DNA of 64,000 nt, from positions 107,185 to 171,184 of the forward strand of contig CAJTCR010000003.1 of the NCBI GenBank assembly GCA_910574915.1, written 5' to 3'. Shown here piece after piece: positions 35,555-44,883 of this stretch. Both the position numbers and the translations under genes were made by a program. Under the pieces are notes generated by a model, which searched no databases, had not been told where the DNA came from, and saw only the letters and a program-made list of their open reading frames with translations. Source of the DNA: Eubacteriaceae bacterium (GTDB lineage: Bacteria > Bacillota > Clostridia > Lachnospirales > Lachnospiraceae). Numbering within the stretch: the stretch's first letter is position 1; each line of letters begins with the position of its first letter.

Positions 35555-36541
35555 TTATTCTTTTTGTTCCTGATCCTTCACATCCTGTACAACGACTGAC
35601 CTGCCGTTGCCAAGGTCTACATAGCTGTAATCCGCCCGGTACATCTGTGCCAGTTCATAATCGTCCCGGTATTTCCCGCTCGTGTCTCCGTTGACCGAGA
35701 TCTGCACGCGGTCAATATTTTCAAGCGACACAAGAGAGTTTACAATCGAATAGATCACGACCGGCTCCTGGATCTCATAATTGTGGTTTTTAAAGTTTTC
35801 GTCCAGATTGACATAACAAGAGCCGTCTACAACTGCTACATTGATAAGTTTTGTCTCCGCCGGAATCGTCCCTTTTGCTTTCTCACTTTTCGGGCCGCCG
35901 ATCAAATGCTCCATAACAAGTTTTTCCATTGAAATATTGCTGTTGTAATAGACTTCCTGTGTTTCTTTGACAAGGCCGTCTCCCGCCTCATTTGCAAAAA
36001 ACAGGTCAATCGTCGCGTTCTGATAGGAATTGATCTGTTCCCCCGGATTTTCCACAAAAGAATCCAGCGTCATCGCACCGACCACCTCTCCCCTGCTGTC
36101 TGTCAAAGGCTTGCCTTTTACCGAAAAGCAGACGCTTTCGATCCCGTCGACTTGTGTCATTGTCTTTACGACTGCAAGGCGGCATAAAACTTCTGTAATC
36201 AAGTCCATTTTATCATACGAGCTGCTAAAGTCCAGCTTTAAACAGTCCTGCTCGACTTCCCACGACAGGATGCTGACCCCTTCCGGGATCGCTTTTACAT
36301 AGTCAAGCGTATCCGTATCTGTCCCAAGCTTGTCTAACAGCTCCTGGATCAGCCCGTCTACCGACGCGTGCTCTGGTTCATACCCTGCCTGTACCGTCTG
36401 TGTCTGTTCACTATCCACGTAGCTGATCTGGTACGGGTAGTCCTTTCGTTTGGAACCGCACCCTAACAGGCTGCCTGCGATGACAAGCACGGCTGCCAGC
36501 AGTAAAGCCCTGTTTGCGCCCACTGTCTTTCCTGCCCACAT
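35555..36541 (-). CDS. GerMN-domain lipoprotein
   Basis: This 328-residue protein has a signal peptide ending in a lipobox (LLGC, Cys28), so it is exported and lipid-anchored. Two GerMN-like domains follow (about 60-170 and 190-300), each with a VKAIPEGVSILSWEVE or LINVAVVDGSCYVNLDENF core. GerM-type proteins act at the envelope in sporulation or germination. It lies between the histidine kinase and comEC, so it may sense envelope state for the two-component system. AAAGGGGCAACAAACG precedes the ATG. Confidence 0.82.
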   Translation of the reverse strand: MWAGKTVGANRALLLAAVLVIAGSLLGCGSKRKDYPYQISYVDSEQTQTVQAGYEPEHASVDGLIQELLDKLGTDTDTLDYVKAIPEGVSILSWEVEQDCLKLDFSSSYDKMDLITEVLCRLAVVKTMTQVDGIESVCFSVKGKPLTDSRGEVVGAMTLDSFVENPGEQINSYQNATIDLFFANEAGDGLVKETQEVYYNSNISMEKLVMEHLIGGPKSEKAKGTIPAETKLINVAVVDGSCYVNLDENFKNHNYEIQEPVVIYSIVNSLVSLENIDRVQISVNGDTSGKYRDDYELAQMYRADYSYVDLGNGRSVVVQDVKDQEQKE

Positions 36542-36560
36542 CGTTTGTTGCCCCTTTCTG

Positions 36561-37997
36561 TCAAAATATATAATTTAACGGAATCCGCACATTAAAAATC
36601 GTACCTTCGCCCTCTGTACTGAACGCTTTGATCGCCCCGCGGTGCATCAGCACGATGCTCCTTGTCAGCGCCAGTCCAAGCCCCGTACCGCTGATTTCTG
36701 CCGAATGCGACTTATCCACGCGGTAAAACCGCTCAAAAATACGGTCCAGAGACTCTTCTGGAATGCCTATGCCGTTATCTTCGACTTTGATATAGAAAAA
36801 CTGGTGGTCTGCATTGAGTGAAACGTGCACCCAGCCGTTTTCCGCATTGTACTTAATGGCATTTTCCACGAGGTTGGAAATCGCCAGCGTCAGCTTCACC
36901 TCGTCAACCTCCGCGGTCACTGGGCGAAAGCTTTCAAGCACAAGCTCCACATGCTTTTGCTCTGCAATCGGGCGCAGCCGTTTTAAAATAAGCTCCAGCA
37001 GTTCATTGATATTAAGCGCTGCAATATTCAGACCGTCCGCGGACTTATCCATTTTCACAAGCGCCAGAAGGTCGGTAATAATCTTATTTTCACGGTCGAT
37101 TTCATTCGTAATATCCTGCATAAATTCCTTATACAGCTCAACGGGCACATTTTCCTGCCCGTTTAAAGAATCCGCCAGCACCTTCATCGACGTAAGCGGC
37201 GTTTTCAGCTCATGGGACACATTCGAGACAAATTCCTGCCTGGAATCGTCTAGTACTTTCATCCGGCTTAGCAGCTCATTCGTCCGTTCGCAGATCAGCT
37301 CCGTCTCCGAATACGAATGGATCATCAGCTCGTCTTCTCCGTAGCCCGCCTGGATTTCATCGATCGATTTGGACAACTGGATAAACGGCTGCGCCAGTTT
37401 TGACGCGATAAATACCGCCAATACCACGCACACGACCCCTGCGGTCAAAGACACAATCGTTCCGATCTGGCTTAAATACGCGATATGCGTCTGCGTAGAA
37501 TCCGTAGACACGCTGACCAATAAGACACCGATCACTTCGTCCAGTGACGGCTCGCGCACCGGCACCGCGATCTCAATAAAGCCGTTGACTGCGTCATGCT
37601 TTGTCACATCCTGCCCCTGCACGCATTTTACGACTTCCTCGGAAATAATAATCTTGTCGCTGTCAATGTCAAACGTATCTTTATGAATGCGCAGCGCACG
37701 GTCGATCACCAAGATCCTCCCGTCATAAATATTTGTGAGCTGCTCAAACTCCTTGTTAATAATCTCGTTTGCATTGTCATCCAAATATCCGTAAGATGAG
37801 ATCTGGTCTGCCAGTATTTTGGACTGCGACAAAATATCTACCGTCCTGACCTGGATCGCGCGCTTTTCATAGCCGCGGATCACAAAAAACTGCATAATCA
37901 GCATCGGCGCAAGCCCAAACAGCAGCAGCACAAGCAGCAGGCGGAACTTTAAGCTTTTCAAATAGTCAAGGATTTTTTTATTTCTGTTCCTAGCCAT
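36561..37997 (-). CDS. Sensor histidine kinase (WalK/PhoR-like)
   Basis: This 478-residue kinase has two membrane segments (about 20-40 and 180-200) around an extracellular sensor domain, then HAMP, the HisKA box FVSNVSHELKTPLTSMK with the phospho-accepting His, and an ATPase domain with NLVENAIKYN, DNGIGIPEE and GTGLGLALTRS. The start at 37997 overlaps the response-regulator gene by eight bases; a frame up to 38084 lies inside that gene. It probably pairs with the regulator next to it to control envelope or competence genes. Confidence 0.9.
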   Translation of the reverse strand: MARNRNKKILDYLKSLKFRLLLVLLLFGLAPMLIMQFFVIRGYEKRAIQVRTVDILSQSKILADQISSYGYLDDNANEIINKEFEQLTNIYDGRILVIDRALRIHKDTFDIDSDKIIISEEVVKCVQGQDVTKHDAVNGFIEIAVPVREPSLDEVIGVLLVSVSTDSTQTHIAYLSQIGTIVSLTAGVVCVVLAVFIASKLAQPFIQLSKSIDEIQAGYGEDELMIHSYSETELICERTNELLSRMKVLDDSRQEFVSNVSHELKTPLTSMKVLADSLNGQENVPVELYKEFMQDITNEIDRENKIITDLLALVKMDKSADGLNIAALNINELLELILKRLRPIAEQKHVELVLESFRPVTAEVDEVKLTLAISNLVENAIKYNAENGWVHVSLNADHQFFYIKVEDNGIGIPEESLDRIFERFYRVDKSHSAEISGTGLGLALTRSIVLMHRGAIKAFSTEGEGTIFNVRIPLNYIF

Positions 37998-38679
37998 GAT
38001 AATAATATCCGACTCCCCATTTGGTATGCACATATTTCGGCTCGCTTGGATTTTTCTCGATCTTTTCACGCATCCGTCTGACATGCACGTCTACCGTCCT
38101 GACGTCGCCTGGATAGTCCGGCCCCCAGACAATATTAAGCAGCTTTTCCCTTCCGTACACTTTATTTGGATTGCGCACCAAAAGCTCTAACAGCTCAAAT
38201 TCTTTTCCCGTCAGGTTCACTTCCCGATCCTGGATAAACAGCCTGCGGCTTTCGCAGTCAAGCCTTAAATCGCCGTCCTCGATCATATGCACGCGTTCCT
38301 CTACGACTTTCTTTTTGCCCGTCCTGCGCATAATCGCCTTGATCCTTGCCTTGACCTCCAGGATATTAAACGGCTTTGTAATATAGTCGTCAGCCCCATA
38401 TTCAAGCCCCAGAATTTTATCCATATCGTCGCCCTTTGCCGTCAGCATGACAATCGGCACATCGGAAAACTCCCGCACCCGCTGGCAGACTTCCATCCCA
38501 TCGACCTTTGGCAGCATCAGGTCTAACAGGATCATATCATAAATACCGGCATTTGCCTTTTGCAGCGCTTCTTCGCCGTCATAGGCACAGTCCACCTCCA
38601 TGCCGTCCTGTTCCAGACTGAACCGGATTCCTTTTACTATCAGCTTCTCATCGTCAACAACCAGAACCTTCTTTGCCAT
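37990..38679 (-). CDS. OmpR/PhoB-family response regulator (WalR-like)
   Basis: This 229-residue regulator has a receiver domain with VVDDEK at the start, the phospho-acceptor Asp in MILLDLMLPKVDGM, the T/K pair in MLTAKG and ITKPF, and a winged-helix DNA-binding domain ending in RTVDVHVRRMREKIEKNP and KWGVGYYYHG. The start at 38679 follows GGAGGTTAGC. It lies 14 bases after comEA and overlaps the kinase, so comEA, regulator, kinase, GerMN and comEC are one transcript. Confidence 0.92.
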   Translation of the reverse strand: MAKKVLVVDDEKLIVKGIRFSLEQDGMEVDCAYDGEEALQKANAGIYDMILLDLMLPKVDGMEVCQRVREFSDVPIVMLTAKGDDMDKILGLEYGADDYITKPFNILEVKARIKAIMRRTGKKKVVEERVHMIEDGDLRLDCESRRLFIQDREVNLTGKEFELLELLVRNPNKVYGREKLLNIVWGPDYPGDVRTVDVHVRRMREKIEKNPSEPKYVHTKWGVGYYYHG

Positions 38680-38693
38680 GCTAACCTCCATCG

Positions 38694-39380
38694 CTATCGT
38701 ATCACTTTTATTTTATCCTGAATCCTCGCATACACGCCTTCACCGATCCCGCTTACATTCATAATCTCGTCCACGCTCGAAAACCCGCCGTTTGCTTCGC
38801 GGTAAGCAATAATATTTGCCGCCTTCGCTTCACCAATCCCGTTTAATGTCATAAGCTCCTGCGCCGTCGCAGTATTCAGATCCATACGCCCATCCGCCTC
38901 CTGCGGGTTACTTCGCGCATTCTCTGCATTCTGCTGTCCGCCGTCTTTACCGAAAGGCTCCTGCTTACCAGCCGCTTCTTTATACTCTTTTACGGTAAGC
39001 ACCTCGATCATCTCGCCGTCCTCGATCTGCTTTGCCTGATTCAAGCCCTTTGCATAAGCGTTTTTTTTAAGTCCCCCGGCAAGCGCAACCGCCTCATAGA
39101 CACGGCTTCCCTGCGGCAGCTCAAAGACGCCCGGATATTTTACCGCGCCGCAGACATAGACAAAACAGGTCTCCGTCTCCTTCGGCTGTTCGTCCTGCTC
39201 GTTTTGCCGGATCTGCTCTTGCTGATCCTGTGGCTGGTTTTCAAGCCCTGCGTCTTCTTCCTGCGTATCCTGCACCTTCGCTTCGAGATACATCTGTGTA
39301 TCGCCCTTCGCGGCGCATCCGCACAGGCTGACAGCGATGCCTATGCAAAACATATATGCTGCTTTCTTTATTTTATTCAT
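38694..39380 (-). CDS. comEA: ComEA-family competence lipoprotein
   Basis: This 228-residue protein has a signal peptide with a lipobox (SLCGC), a Gln/Glu-rich spacer, a SLBB domain (CFVYVCGAVKYPGVFELPQGSRVYEAVALAGG) and a C-terminal helix-hairpin-helix DNA-binding pair (MDLNTATAQELMTLNGIGEAKAANIIAYRE). ComEA receives double-stranded DNA outside the membrane and hands it to ComEC, encoded four genes downstream. Most ComEAs have a plain membrane anchor; a lipid anchor is predicted here. The start at 39380 follows AAGGAGAATGCAT. Confidence 0.9.
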   Translation of the reverse strand: MNKIKKAAYMFCIGIAVSLCGCAAKGDTQMYLEAKVQDTQEEDAGLENQPQDQQEQIRQNEQDEQPKETETCFVYVCGAVKYPGVFELPQGSRVYEAVALAGGLKKNAYAKGLNQAKQIEDGEMIEVLTVKEYKEAAGKQEPFGKDGGQQNAENARSNPQEADGRMDLNTATAQELMTLNGIGEAKAANIIAYREANGGFSSVDEIMNVSGIGEGVYARIQDKIKVIR

Positions 39381-39443
39381 ATGCATTCTCCTTTTCCTTT
39401 ATCCAAAAAATGGAAAAGAAGTTCCTCAATGCCTATCGTTACC

Positions 39444-39472
39444 ATTTTAACGAAATTGCAGGGGTATTTCAA
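39444..39472 (-). promoter_or_regulatory. Sigma-A promoter of the comEA operon
   Basis: On the minus strand: TTGAAA (39472-39467), a 17-base spacer, TAAAAT (39449-39444). It lies 64 bases upstream of comEA. Confidence 0.6.
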
Positions 39473-39526
39473 TAGAATTTTTAAATCTTTCGAAATATTT
39501 CAGAAATGCAGAACTGGCAGCAGGAA

Positions 39527-39624
39527 GGGACGCTGGGAGAGGGGATCGGCACACCCTCTCCCGGCTGTTCTTCGCAAGTGCTGCCAAACGATCCCGATAT
39601 GGTTTGTTCGCTGTACTAGTACAG
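39527..39624. repeat. Palindromic repeat element R1 (reduced copy)
   Basis: This is a shortened member of the family seen at 42721-43470. It keeps a hairpin of GGGAGAGGG and CCCTCTCCC (39535-39543, 39554-39562). It is followed by a 53-base stretch (39563-39615) identical to 42960-43012, and ends in the palindrome CTGTACTAGTACAG. The rest of the 39381-39718 gap holds the comEA promoter and the argD terminator. Confidence 0.8.
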
Positions 39625-39666
39625 CATTGCAGAAATACCGGTGAATTTTAAATACACAGCAAAAAA

Positions 39667-39703
39667 CAGAACATCCCTGGTTCTTTCTCCCAAAGATGTT
39701 CTG
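39667..39703 (-). terminator. Rho-independent terminator of argD
   Basis: A nine-base stem CAGAACATC/GATGTTCTG with a 19-base loop, followed on the minus strand by a run of six T. It lies 16 bases after the argD stop. Confidence 0.75.
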
Positions 39704-39718
39704 CCTGTAAAAAATCCT

Positions 39719-40918
39719 TTACGACACAAACGTATCCAGCACGCGCGTCAGTTTTTCTGCCATTTCCTCCACATCCGCCTCTGTAATTACAAGCGGCGGC
39801 AGAAGCCGCAGAACATCCGTACCTGCCGTAATCATCACAAGCCCTTCTTCCAGCGCTTTCGCACAGATCGAAGATGCCGGCTTTTGTGTTACAATCCCCT
39901 GCATCAGCCCCATGCCGCGCCGTTTCGTCAAAAAATCATAGGTTTCTACGATTTGATCCAGCCGCTGTTCCAGGCAGCCGCTAATGCTGTTTACATGCTC
40001 TAACAGGTGCCTGCTTTCAAACAAGTCGAACACTTTGCTGACCGCTGCGCCGACAAACGGATTGCCGCCGTACGTCGTTCCGTGATCGCCAGGCGCAAGT
40101 GATTTTTCAGCGACCCGCTCCGTCATTAAAAACGCACCGACCGGGACGCCGCATCCAAGTGCTTTTGCCGTTGTCATAAGATCCGGCTTTACACCGTAAT
40201 GCTGCCAGGCATACATCTGCCCGGTACGTCCCATGCCGCACTGGATCTCGTCTAAAATAAGCAGGATATCGTTAGCGTCGCAAAGCGCGCGCACGCCTTC
40301 TAAAAATGCCTGGCTCGCCGGATGAATCCCGCTTTCCCCCTGAATCGTCTCCAGCAAAATCGCGCATGTTTTGTCTGTAATCTGCGCTTTTACGCTTTCC
40401 AAATCATTCAGCTTTGCAAAGCGCACGCCGCCCATCAGCGGTGCAAACGGCTCCTGGTAATGTGCGTTTCCGGTTACCGATAAAGCGCCGATGCTTCTTC
40501 CGTGAAAAGATCCATGCATTGCGATGATCTCATGTCCTGCATGTCCGTCTCTTGTGTAAGCATATTTTTTTGCAGCCTTAATCGCGCCTTCCACTGCTTC
40601 TGTCCCGCTGTTTGTAAAAAAAACGCGGTCCATCCTTGCAGCTTTTAATACTTTGTCCGCCGCTTCTGCCACCGGCACGTTGTAATACAGGTTTGACGTA
40701 TGCAGCAGCTTGTCGACCTGCGCTTTTAACGCGTCGTTAAACTCCTGCACGCCGTAGCCAAACGCCATCACGCCGATGCCTGACGCAAAATCCAGATATT
40801 CCTTTCCATCAGTATCATACAGATGCACTCCTTTTCCATAGTCAAAGACGACTGGAAAACGGTTGTACGTATGTAACAGCACCTGGTCAGCCTGTTTGAT
40901 GCATTCCGTTTTATTCAT
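39719..40918 (-). CDS. argD: Acetylornithine aminotransferase
   Basis: This 399-residue class III PLP aminotransferase has [21 protein letters not shown], the [12 protein letters not shown] region, [14 protein letters not shown] with the Asp that contacts PLP, and the Schiff-base Lys in [17 protein letters not shown]. It converts N-acetylglutamate semialdehyde to N-acetylornithine. It overlaps argB by eight bases. It may also serve in lysine synthesis. No argC or argJ is present near it, so the pathway is split over the genome. Confidence 0.93.
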   Translation of the reverse strand: MNKTECIKQADQVLLHTYNRFPVVFDYGKGVHLYDTDGKEYLDFASGIGVMAFGYGVQEFNDALKAQVDKLLHTSNLYYNVPVAEAADKVLKAARMDRVFFTNSGTEAVEGAIKAAKKYAYTRDGHAGHEIIAMHGSFHGRSIGALSVTGNAHYQEPFAPLMGGVRFAKLNDLESVKAQITDKTCAILLETIQGESGIHPASQAFLEGVRALCDANDILLILDEIQCGMGRTGQMYAWQHYGVKPDLMTTAKALGCGVPVGAFLMTERVAEKSLAPGDHGTTYGGNPFVGAAVSKVFDLFESRHLLEHVNSISGCLEQRLDQIVETYDFLTKRRGMGLMQGIVTQKPASSICAKALEEGLVMITAGTDVLRLLPPLVITEADVEEMAEKLTRVLDTFVS

Positions 40919-41810
40919 GATAAAATTTCGTCTCCTTATCTCCTAAAATCGCAGTCCCGATTCCTCTGTTTGTAAAGATCTCCAAAAGCAGGCAGTGCGG
41001 GATCCTGCCGTCCAAAATATGCACCCTGGACACCCCGTTTTCAATCGCGTCCATGCAGTTTCCAAGCTTCGGCAGCATTCCCCCGCCGATAAAGCCGCTG
41101 TCAATCAGCTTCCTTGCTTCTGTGACCGGCAGCTCTGAAATCAGGGTCGACGGATCTTTCGGATCTTTATACACCCCTTCAATATCGGTTAAAAAGGCAA
41201 GCTTTTCGGCTGATACTGCCCTTGCAATCGCACATGCCGCGTCGTCCGCGTTAATATTGTAGGTCTGGTAATGGTCGTCTAAGCCAATCGGTGCGACAAT
41301 CGGCAGGAAATCTTTTTCCAGAAGGTCATATAAGATCTTTGGATTGACTTCCCGGATATCGCCCACAAAGCCAATATCTTCACCGCCTGCATATTTTTTA
41401 TCTACCTTAAGCATCCCGCCGTCCTTGCCGCTGACGCCGACTGCCAGCACGCCAAGCTGCTCTACGAGCTGTACGAGCGATTTATTTACCTTGTTTAACA
41501 CCATTTCGGCGATCTCCATCGTCGGCTCGTCCGTTACCCGCAGCCCGTTTACAAACTTTGGCTCCATACCGGATTTTTCCACCCAGCGGCTGATCTCCTT
41601 CCCGCCGCCGTGCACGATAATCGGCTTAAATCCGACTAACTTTAACAGTGTCACATCCTCGATCACACTGCGCTTTAGCTCCTCATCCACCATTGCGCTG
41701 CCGCCGTATTTTACAACGATAATCTTGCGGTTAAAGCGCTGGATATACGGCAGTGCTTCAATCAGGACGGACGCCTTTTTTAACAATTCATCCATAGAAC
41801 GGTCTTCCAT
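40911..41810 (-). CDS. argB: Acetylglutamate kinase
   Basis: This 299-residue amino-acid kinase has [12 protein letters not shown] with the phosphate-binding Lys, [27 protein letters not shown] and [21 protein letters not shown], which match ArgB. It phosphorylates N-acetylglutamate in arginine synthesis. The start at 41810 follows AAGGAGTGAAA. The N-terminal helix before the first strand is typical of the arginine-inhibited hexameric form, so feedback inhibition is likely. Confidence 0.95.
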   Translation of the reverse strand: MEDRSMDELLKKASVLIEALPYIQRFNRKIIVVKYGGSAMVDEELKRSVIEDVTLLKLVGFKPIIVHGGGKEISRWVEKSGMEPKFVNGLRVTDEPTMEIAEMVLNKVNKSLVQLVEQLGVLAVGVSGKDGGMLKVDKKYAGGEDIGFVGDIREVNPKILYDLLEKDFLPIVAPIGLDDHYQTYNINADDAACAIARAVSAEKLAFLTDIEGVYKDPKDPSTLISELPVTEARKLIDSGFIGGGMLPKLGNCMDAIENGVSRVHILDGRIPHCLLLEIFTNRGIGTAILGDKETKFYHE

Positions 41811-41838
41811 TTTCACTCCTTCTTTCTGTTAAGCTTTC

Positions 41839-42351
41839 CTATCGGTTAAACTTTGTAATATTTGTCGTATTAAGCGTAAAATCATAATAGTTTAAATCTT
41901 CGCGAAACGTCCATCCGACGCTTTTCCAAAAATGGTTCCCGACTTCGTTTTGCTTAAACGCAATCAGCGAAACCTTATTAATCTCTTCTTTTTGCAGCGC
42001 CTTCATCGCAAAGACTGCCATCGCCTTTCCAATCCCTCTCTTGCGGTAATCCTCATGGACGCAGACATGGTAAAAGCAGCCGCGCCTTCCGTCATGCCCG
42101 CACAAAATCGCCCCAACCACGCGCCCTCGATCCAAAGCCACGACGCTTGTACAAGGATTACGCTTTAAAAACCGGCTGACCCCTTCCCGCGAATCATCAA
42201 TCGAGCGGATGCCAAACCCGCGGATCGTCATCCAAAGCGCGCGGACGCTGTCATAATCCTCCAGCTTCATTTCCCGGATTGTAACCTGCGGCGTTTTCAT
42301 TTTCACATCTTGCTGTATTTTTTGTCCTGTAGTTTCTTTTTCCATGCACAT
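41839..42351 (-). CDS. GNAT-family N-acetyltransferase
   Basis: This 170-residue acetyltransferase shows TIREMKLEDYDSVRALW at the start of the GNAT fold, and the acetyl-CoA loop HVCVHEDYRKRGIGKAMAVFAM with R-x-x-G-I-G. Its C-terminal NHFWKSVGWTFRED is also standard. It is the first gene of an operon with argB and argD, 28 bases from argB. That position raises the possibility that it is a short N-acetylglutamate synthase (ArgA-like), but the acceptor is not visible in sequence. The start at 42351 follows AAAGGG. Confidence 0.75.
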   Translation of the reverse strand: MCMEKETTGQKIQQDVKMKTPQVTIREMKLEDYDSVRALWMTIRGFGIRSIDDSREGVSRFLKRNPCTSVVALDRGRVVGAILCGHDGRRGCFYHVCVHEDYRKRGIGKAMAVFAMKALQKEEINKVSLIAFKQNEVGNHFWKSVGWTFREDLNYYDFTLNTTNITKFNR

Positions 42352-42433
42352 CGATGTGCCCTTTCTATTTTTACATCCCATTTTGCATCTCATTTTTGCC
42401 GCACGCGCACCTGCCCGCGGACAAATCTCTATT

Positions 42434-42462
42434 ACTATAATATAAACCGCTCAAAAGTACAA
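42434..42462 (-). promoter_or_regulatory. Sigma-A promoter of the GNAT-argB-argD operon
   Basis: On the minus strand: TTGTAC (42462-42457), a 17-base spacer, TATAGT (42439-42434). It lies about 80 bases upstream of the first gene. No clear ARG box was made out by eye. Confidence 0.55.
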
Positions 42463-42569
42463 GCATTTTATCCTCTTTTTTGCCAATTTGTGAATATTTA
42501 TGCATATTAATCTGTTTTATGCAGTGGATTTTTTACAATTATGCATAATGTGTTGCTTTTTTACATAAG

Positions 42570-42608
42570 GGGACGCCGTAAGAGAGGATGGGCACCCTCT
42601 GGCGGCGC
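42570..42608. repeat. Palindromic repeat element R5 (single arm)
   Basis: One arm of the repeat family (GGGACGCC, then an AGAGAGGATGGG core and CTGGCGGCG), without a matching second arm. It is the first of several copies in the gene-free stretch 42463-43553. Confidence 0.65.
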
Positions 42609-42720
42609 ACGGTCTCGGCAATGACGAAAATAGAAGGTTCTGTATTCCGATTTCTGACCAAATGAGGCACTAATACTAGAGTGAACAAATTTGAGTTACT
42701 TTGATAAACTTTTACAAAAA

Positions 42721-42967
42721 GGGACGCCAGGAGAGAGGATGGGTACACTCTTGCGGCGTCAGTTCCAGAATGTTAAGAATTGCTAGGTATCCTGCTGATA
42801 CGCCCTGGCTGTGTCCGGTCGCGCCACCTTGTCCGCTTCCGGCTGTCCGCCGAAAGCTATCGGTGCCGCTTGGCTGCGCCCCTAGTTGCCCCGCAGAATA
42901 CCAAGCAATTCTAAACATTCTTCCAAAGCCGCCGCAAGAGTGTACCCATCCTCTCTCCCGGCTGTTC
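42721..42967. repeat. Palindromic repeat element R2 (complete copy)
   Basis: A 247-base element with 33-base outer arms at 42726-42758 and 42930-42962 that pair at 32 of 33 positions. Diverged inner arms follow (TTCCAGAATGTTAAGAATTG and its partner around 42905-42925), with a GC-rich centre of about 100 bases. Open frames across it are by-products of the palindrome and have no ribosome sites. It is followed by the 53-base tail shared with R1. Confidence 0.85.
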
Positions 42968-43107
42968 TTCGCAAGTGCTGCCAAACGATCCCGATATGGT
43001 TTGTTCGCTGTAGTACTAGAACGAATGAAACAAACTATACGTTGCAACACAATCCCAATTATTTTCATACAAAACAAACCAGATCGAGCTTATTTTCGTA
43101 ATATTTT

Positions 43108-43219
43108 CGAAAAACAGTCTGGATAGTAGATCGATATACCCCGTCAGCGTCTTTGGAAAATGGTTAGAATGCTTTAGTATTCCGCAAGAAAACCAGAGAC
43201 GCTGCTTTCGTGACATTTG
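43108..43219. repeat. Palindromic repeat element R6 (reduced copy)
   Basis: It shares the inner-arm sequence (CTTTGGAAAATGGTTAGAAT onward, 43151-43195) with R3 in the same orientation. It is bounded by CGAAAAACAG direct repeats at 43108 and 43220. The short arms CAGCGTCT/AGACGCTG close it. Confidence 0.6.
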
Positions 43220-43223
43220 CGAA

Positions 43224-43470
43224 AAACAGCCAGGAGAGGGGATTGGCACGCTCTGGCGGCGGCTTTGGAAGAATGATTAGAATCTCTTAGTATTCTGCAA
43301 GGAAACCAAGGGCGCAGCCAAGCGGCACCGATAGCTTACGGCGGACAGCCGGAAGCGGACAAGGTGCCGCGACCGTCCACAGCCATAGCGTACCAGCAGA
43401 ATGCTTAGAGATTCTTAACATTCTGAAACGGACGCCGCCAGAGCGTGCCAATCCCCTCTCCTGGCGTCCC
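43224..43470. repeat. Palindromic repeat element R3 (complete copy, inverted relative to R2)
   Basis: Outer arms of 33 bases at 43229-43261 and 43433-43465 are perfectly complementary. They differ from the R2 arms at five positions, each matched by a compensating change in the partner arm. The centre (43310-43400) is the reverse complement of the R2 centre with a few substitutions. Confidence 0.85.
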
Positions 43471-43553
43471 TCCACAAAAAAGCAACACATAACCCAAATC
43501 CCGTCTTTCATCCCATATAGAATATTTATTAATTTTTTTGCATAAAAAATCAC

Positions 43554-43582
43554 TTGCGTTTCCAGGACAAGTGTTGTATATT
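43554..43582 (+). promoter_or_regulatory. Sigma-A promoter of argG
   Basis: TTGCGT (43554-43559), a 17-base spacer, TATATT (43577-43582). Transcription would start near 43589, about 50 bases before the gene. Confidence 0.65.
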
Positions 43583-43619
43583 AATAGAATCGATTTGTAA
43601 ACAATCAAAAGATTCTATT
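43583..43619 (+). promoter_or_regulatory. Inverted repeat at the argG promoter/leader (possible operator or hairpin)
   Basis: AATAGAATC (43583-43591) and GATTCTATT (43611-43619) form a perfect nine-base inverted repeat with a 19-base gap. It overlaps the expected transcription start. It could be a repressor site or a leader hairpin; it does not look like a T-box. Confidence 0.45.
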
Positions 43620-43641
43620 TTTCAGAAAGGATGAAACTACT

Positions 43642-44856
43642 ATGAAAGAAAAAGTTGTCTTAGCCTATTCCGGCGGACTGGATACAACAGCCATTATCCC
43701 GTGGCTGAAAGAAAACTATGACTATGAAGTCATCTGCTGCTGCGTGGACTGCGGGCAGGAAAGCGAGCTGGACGGGCTGGAAGAACGCGCGAAATTATCC
43801 GGTGCTGCAAAATTATATATTGAAGATATCACAGACGAATTTTGTGACGAATATATTATCCCATGCGTGCAGGCAGGCGCTGTATATGAAAACAAATACC
43901 TGCTCGGCACATCGATGGCACGTCCTGGCATTGCCAAAAAATTAGTGGAAATCGCAAGAAAAGAAGGCGCGAGCGCAATCTGCCACGGCGCTACCGGAAA
44001 AGGCAACGACCAGATCCGTTTTGAGCTGACGATCAAAGCGCTTGCCCCAGACCTTAAGATTATCGCTGCATGGCGCGACGACAAATGGACGATGGACTCC
44101 CGTGAATCCGAGATCGCATACTGCAAGGCACACGGCATCGACCTTCCGTTTTCCGCAGACAACAGCTACAGCCGCGACCGCAACTTATGGCATATCAGCC
44201 ACGAAGGGCTGGAACTGGAAGACCCGGCAAACGAGCCAGACTACGACCACTTGTTAGTTCTTGGCGTATCGCCGCAAAAAGCACCGGAAGAAGGCGAACT
44301 TGTCACAATGACCTTTGAGGCAGGCGTTCCAAAGTCCATAAACGGCAAACAGATGAAAGTATCTGACATTATCCGCGAGCTGAACCGCCTTGGCGGAAAA
44401 CACGGCATCGGCATCGTCGACATCGTAGAAAACCGCGTAGTCGGCATGAAGAGCCGCGGCGTATACGAGACTCCTGGCGGAACGATTCTTATGGAAGCAC
44501 AAAAACAGCTTGAAGAGCTTGTTTTAGACCGCGCAACAATGGATGTCAAAAAAGATATGGGCAACAAAATGGCGCAGATCGTATACGAAGGGAAATGGTT
44601 TACCCCACTGCGCGAAGCAGTACAGGCATTTGTCACATCCACACAGGCATATGTGACCGGAGAAGTAAAATTCCGCCTTTACAAAGGAAATATTATCAAA
44701 GCCGGAACGACCTCCCCATATTCTTTGTACAGCGAATCACTGGCAAGCTTTACGACCGGAGACCTGTACGACCACCACGACGCAGAAGGATTTATTACAC
44801 TGTTCGGGCTGCCGTTAAAAGTGCGGGCAATGAAGATGCAGGAAACCGAAAAATAA
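43642..44856 (+). CDS. argG: Argininosuccinate synthase
   Basis: This 404-residue enzyme matches ArgG, which joins citrulline and aspartate at the cost of ATP. The PP-loop [20 protein letters not shown] is at residues 4-23. [15 protein letters not shown] near 114 and [19 protein letters not shown] near 172 are family signatures. AGAAAGGATG precedes the ATG. argH is not next to it. Repeat elements lie on both sides, which separates it from its usual partner. The [10 protein letters not shown] form is a normal variant of the E. coli-type VDKNLWG stretch. Confidence 0.95.
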   Translation: MKEKVVLAYSGGLDTTAIIPWLKENYDYEVICCCVDCGQESELDGLEERAKLSGAAKLYIEDITDEFCDEYIIPCVQAGAVYENKYLLGTSMARPGIAKKLVEIARKEGASAICHGATGKGNDQIRFELTIKALAPDLKIIAAWRDDKWTMDSRESEIAYCKAHGIDLPFSADNSYSRDRNLWHISHEGLELEDPANEPDYDHLLVLGVSPQKAPEEGELVTMTFEAGVPKSINGKQMKVSDIIRELNRLGGKHGIGIVDIVENRVVGMKSRGVYETPGGTILMEAQKQLEELVLDRATMDVKKDMGNKMAQIVYEGKWFTPLREAVQAFVTSTQAYVTGEVKFRLYKGNIIKAGTTSPYSLYSESLASFTTGDLYDHHDAEGFITLFGLPLKVRAMKMQETEK

Positions 44857-44883
44857 AAAATAAAAAGCCAGTTTTTTGGATAA

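Noticed and set aside
39061..39068. T8/A8 run in comEA as another phase switch
   Set aside because: The gene is in frame, A/T runs of this length are common in this genome, and it is not in a glycan gene.
42701..43126. Several open frames of 70-140 codons across the repeat region
   Set aside because: They lie inside palindromic elements, appear on both strands with mirrored sequence, lack ribosome sites and resemble no family. They are by-products of the repeats.
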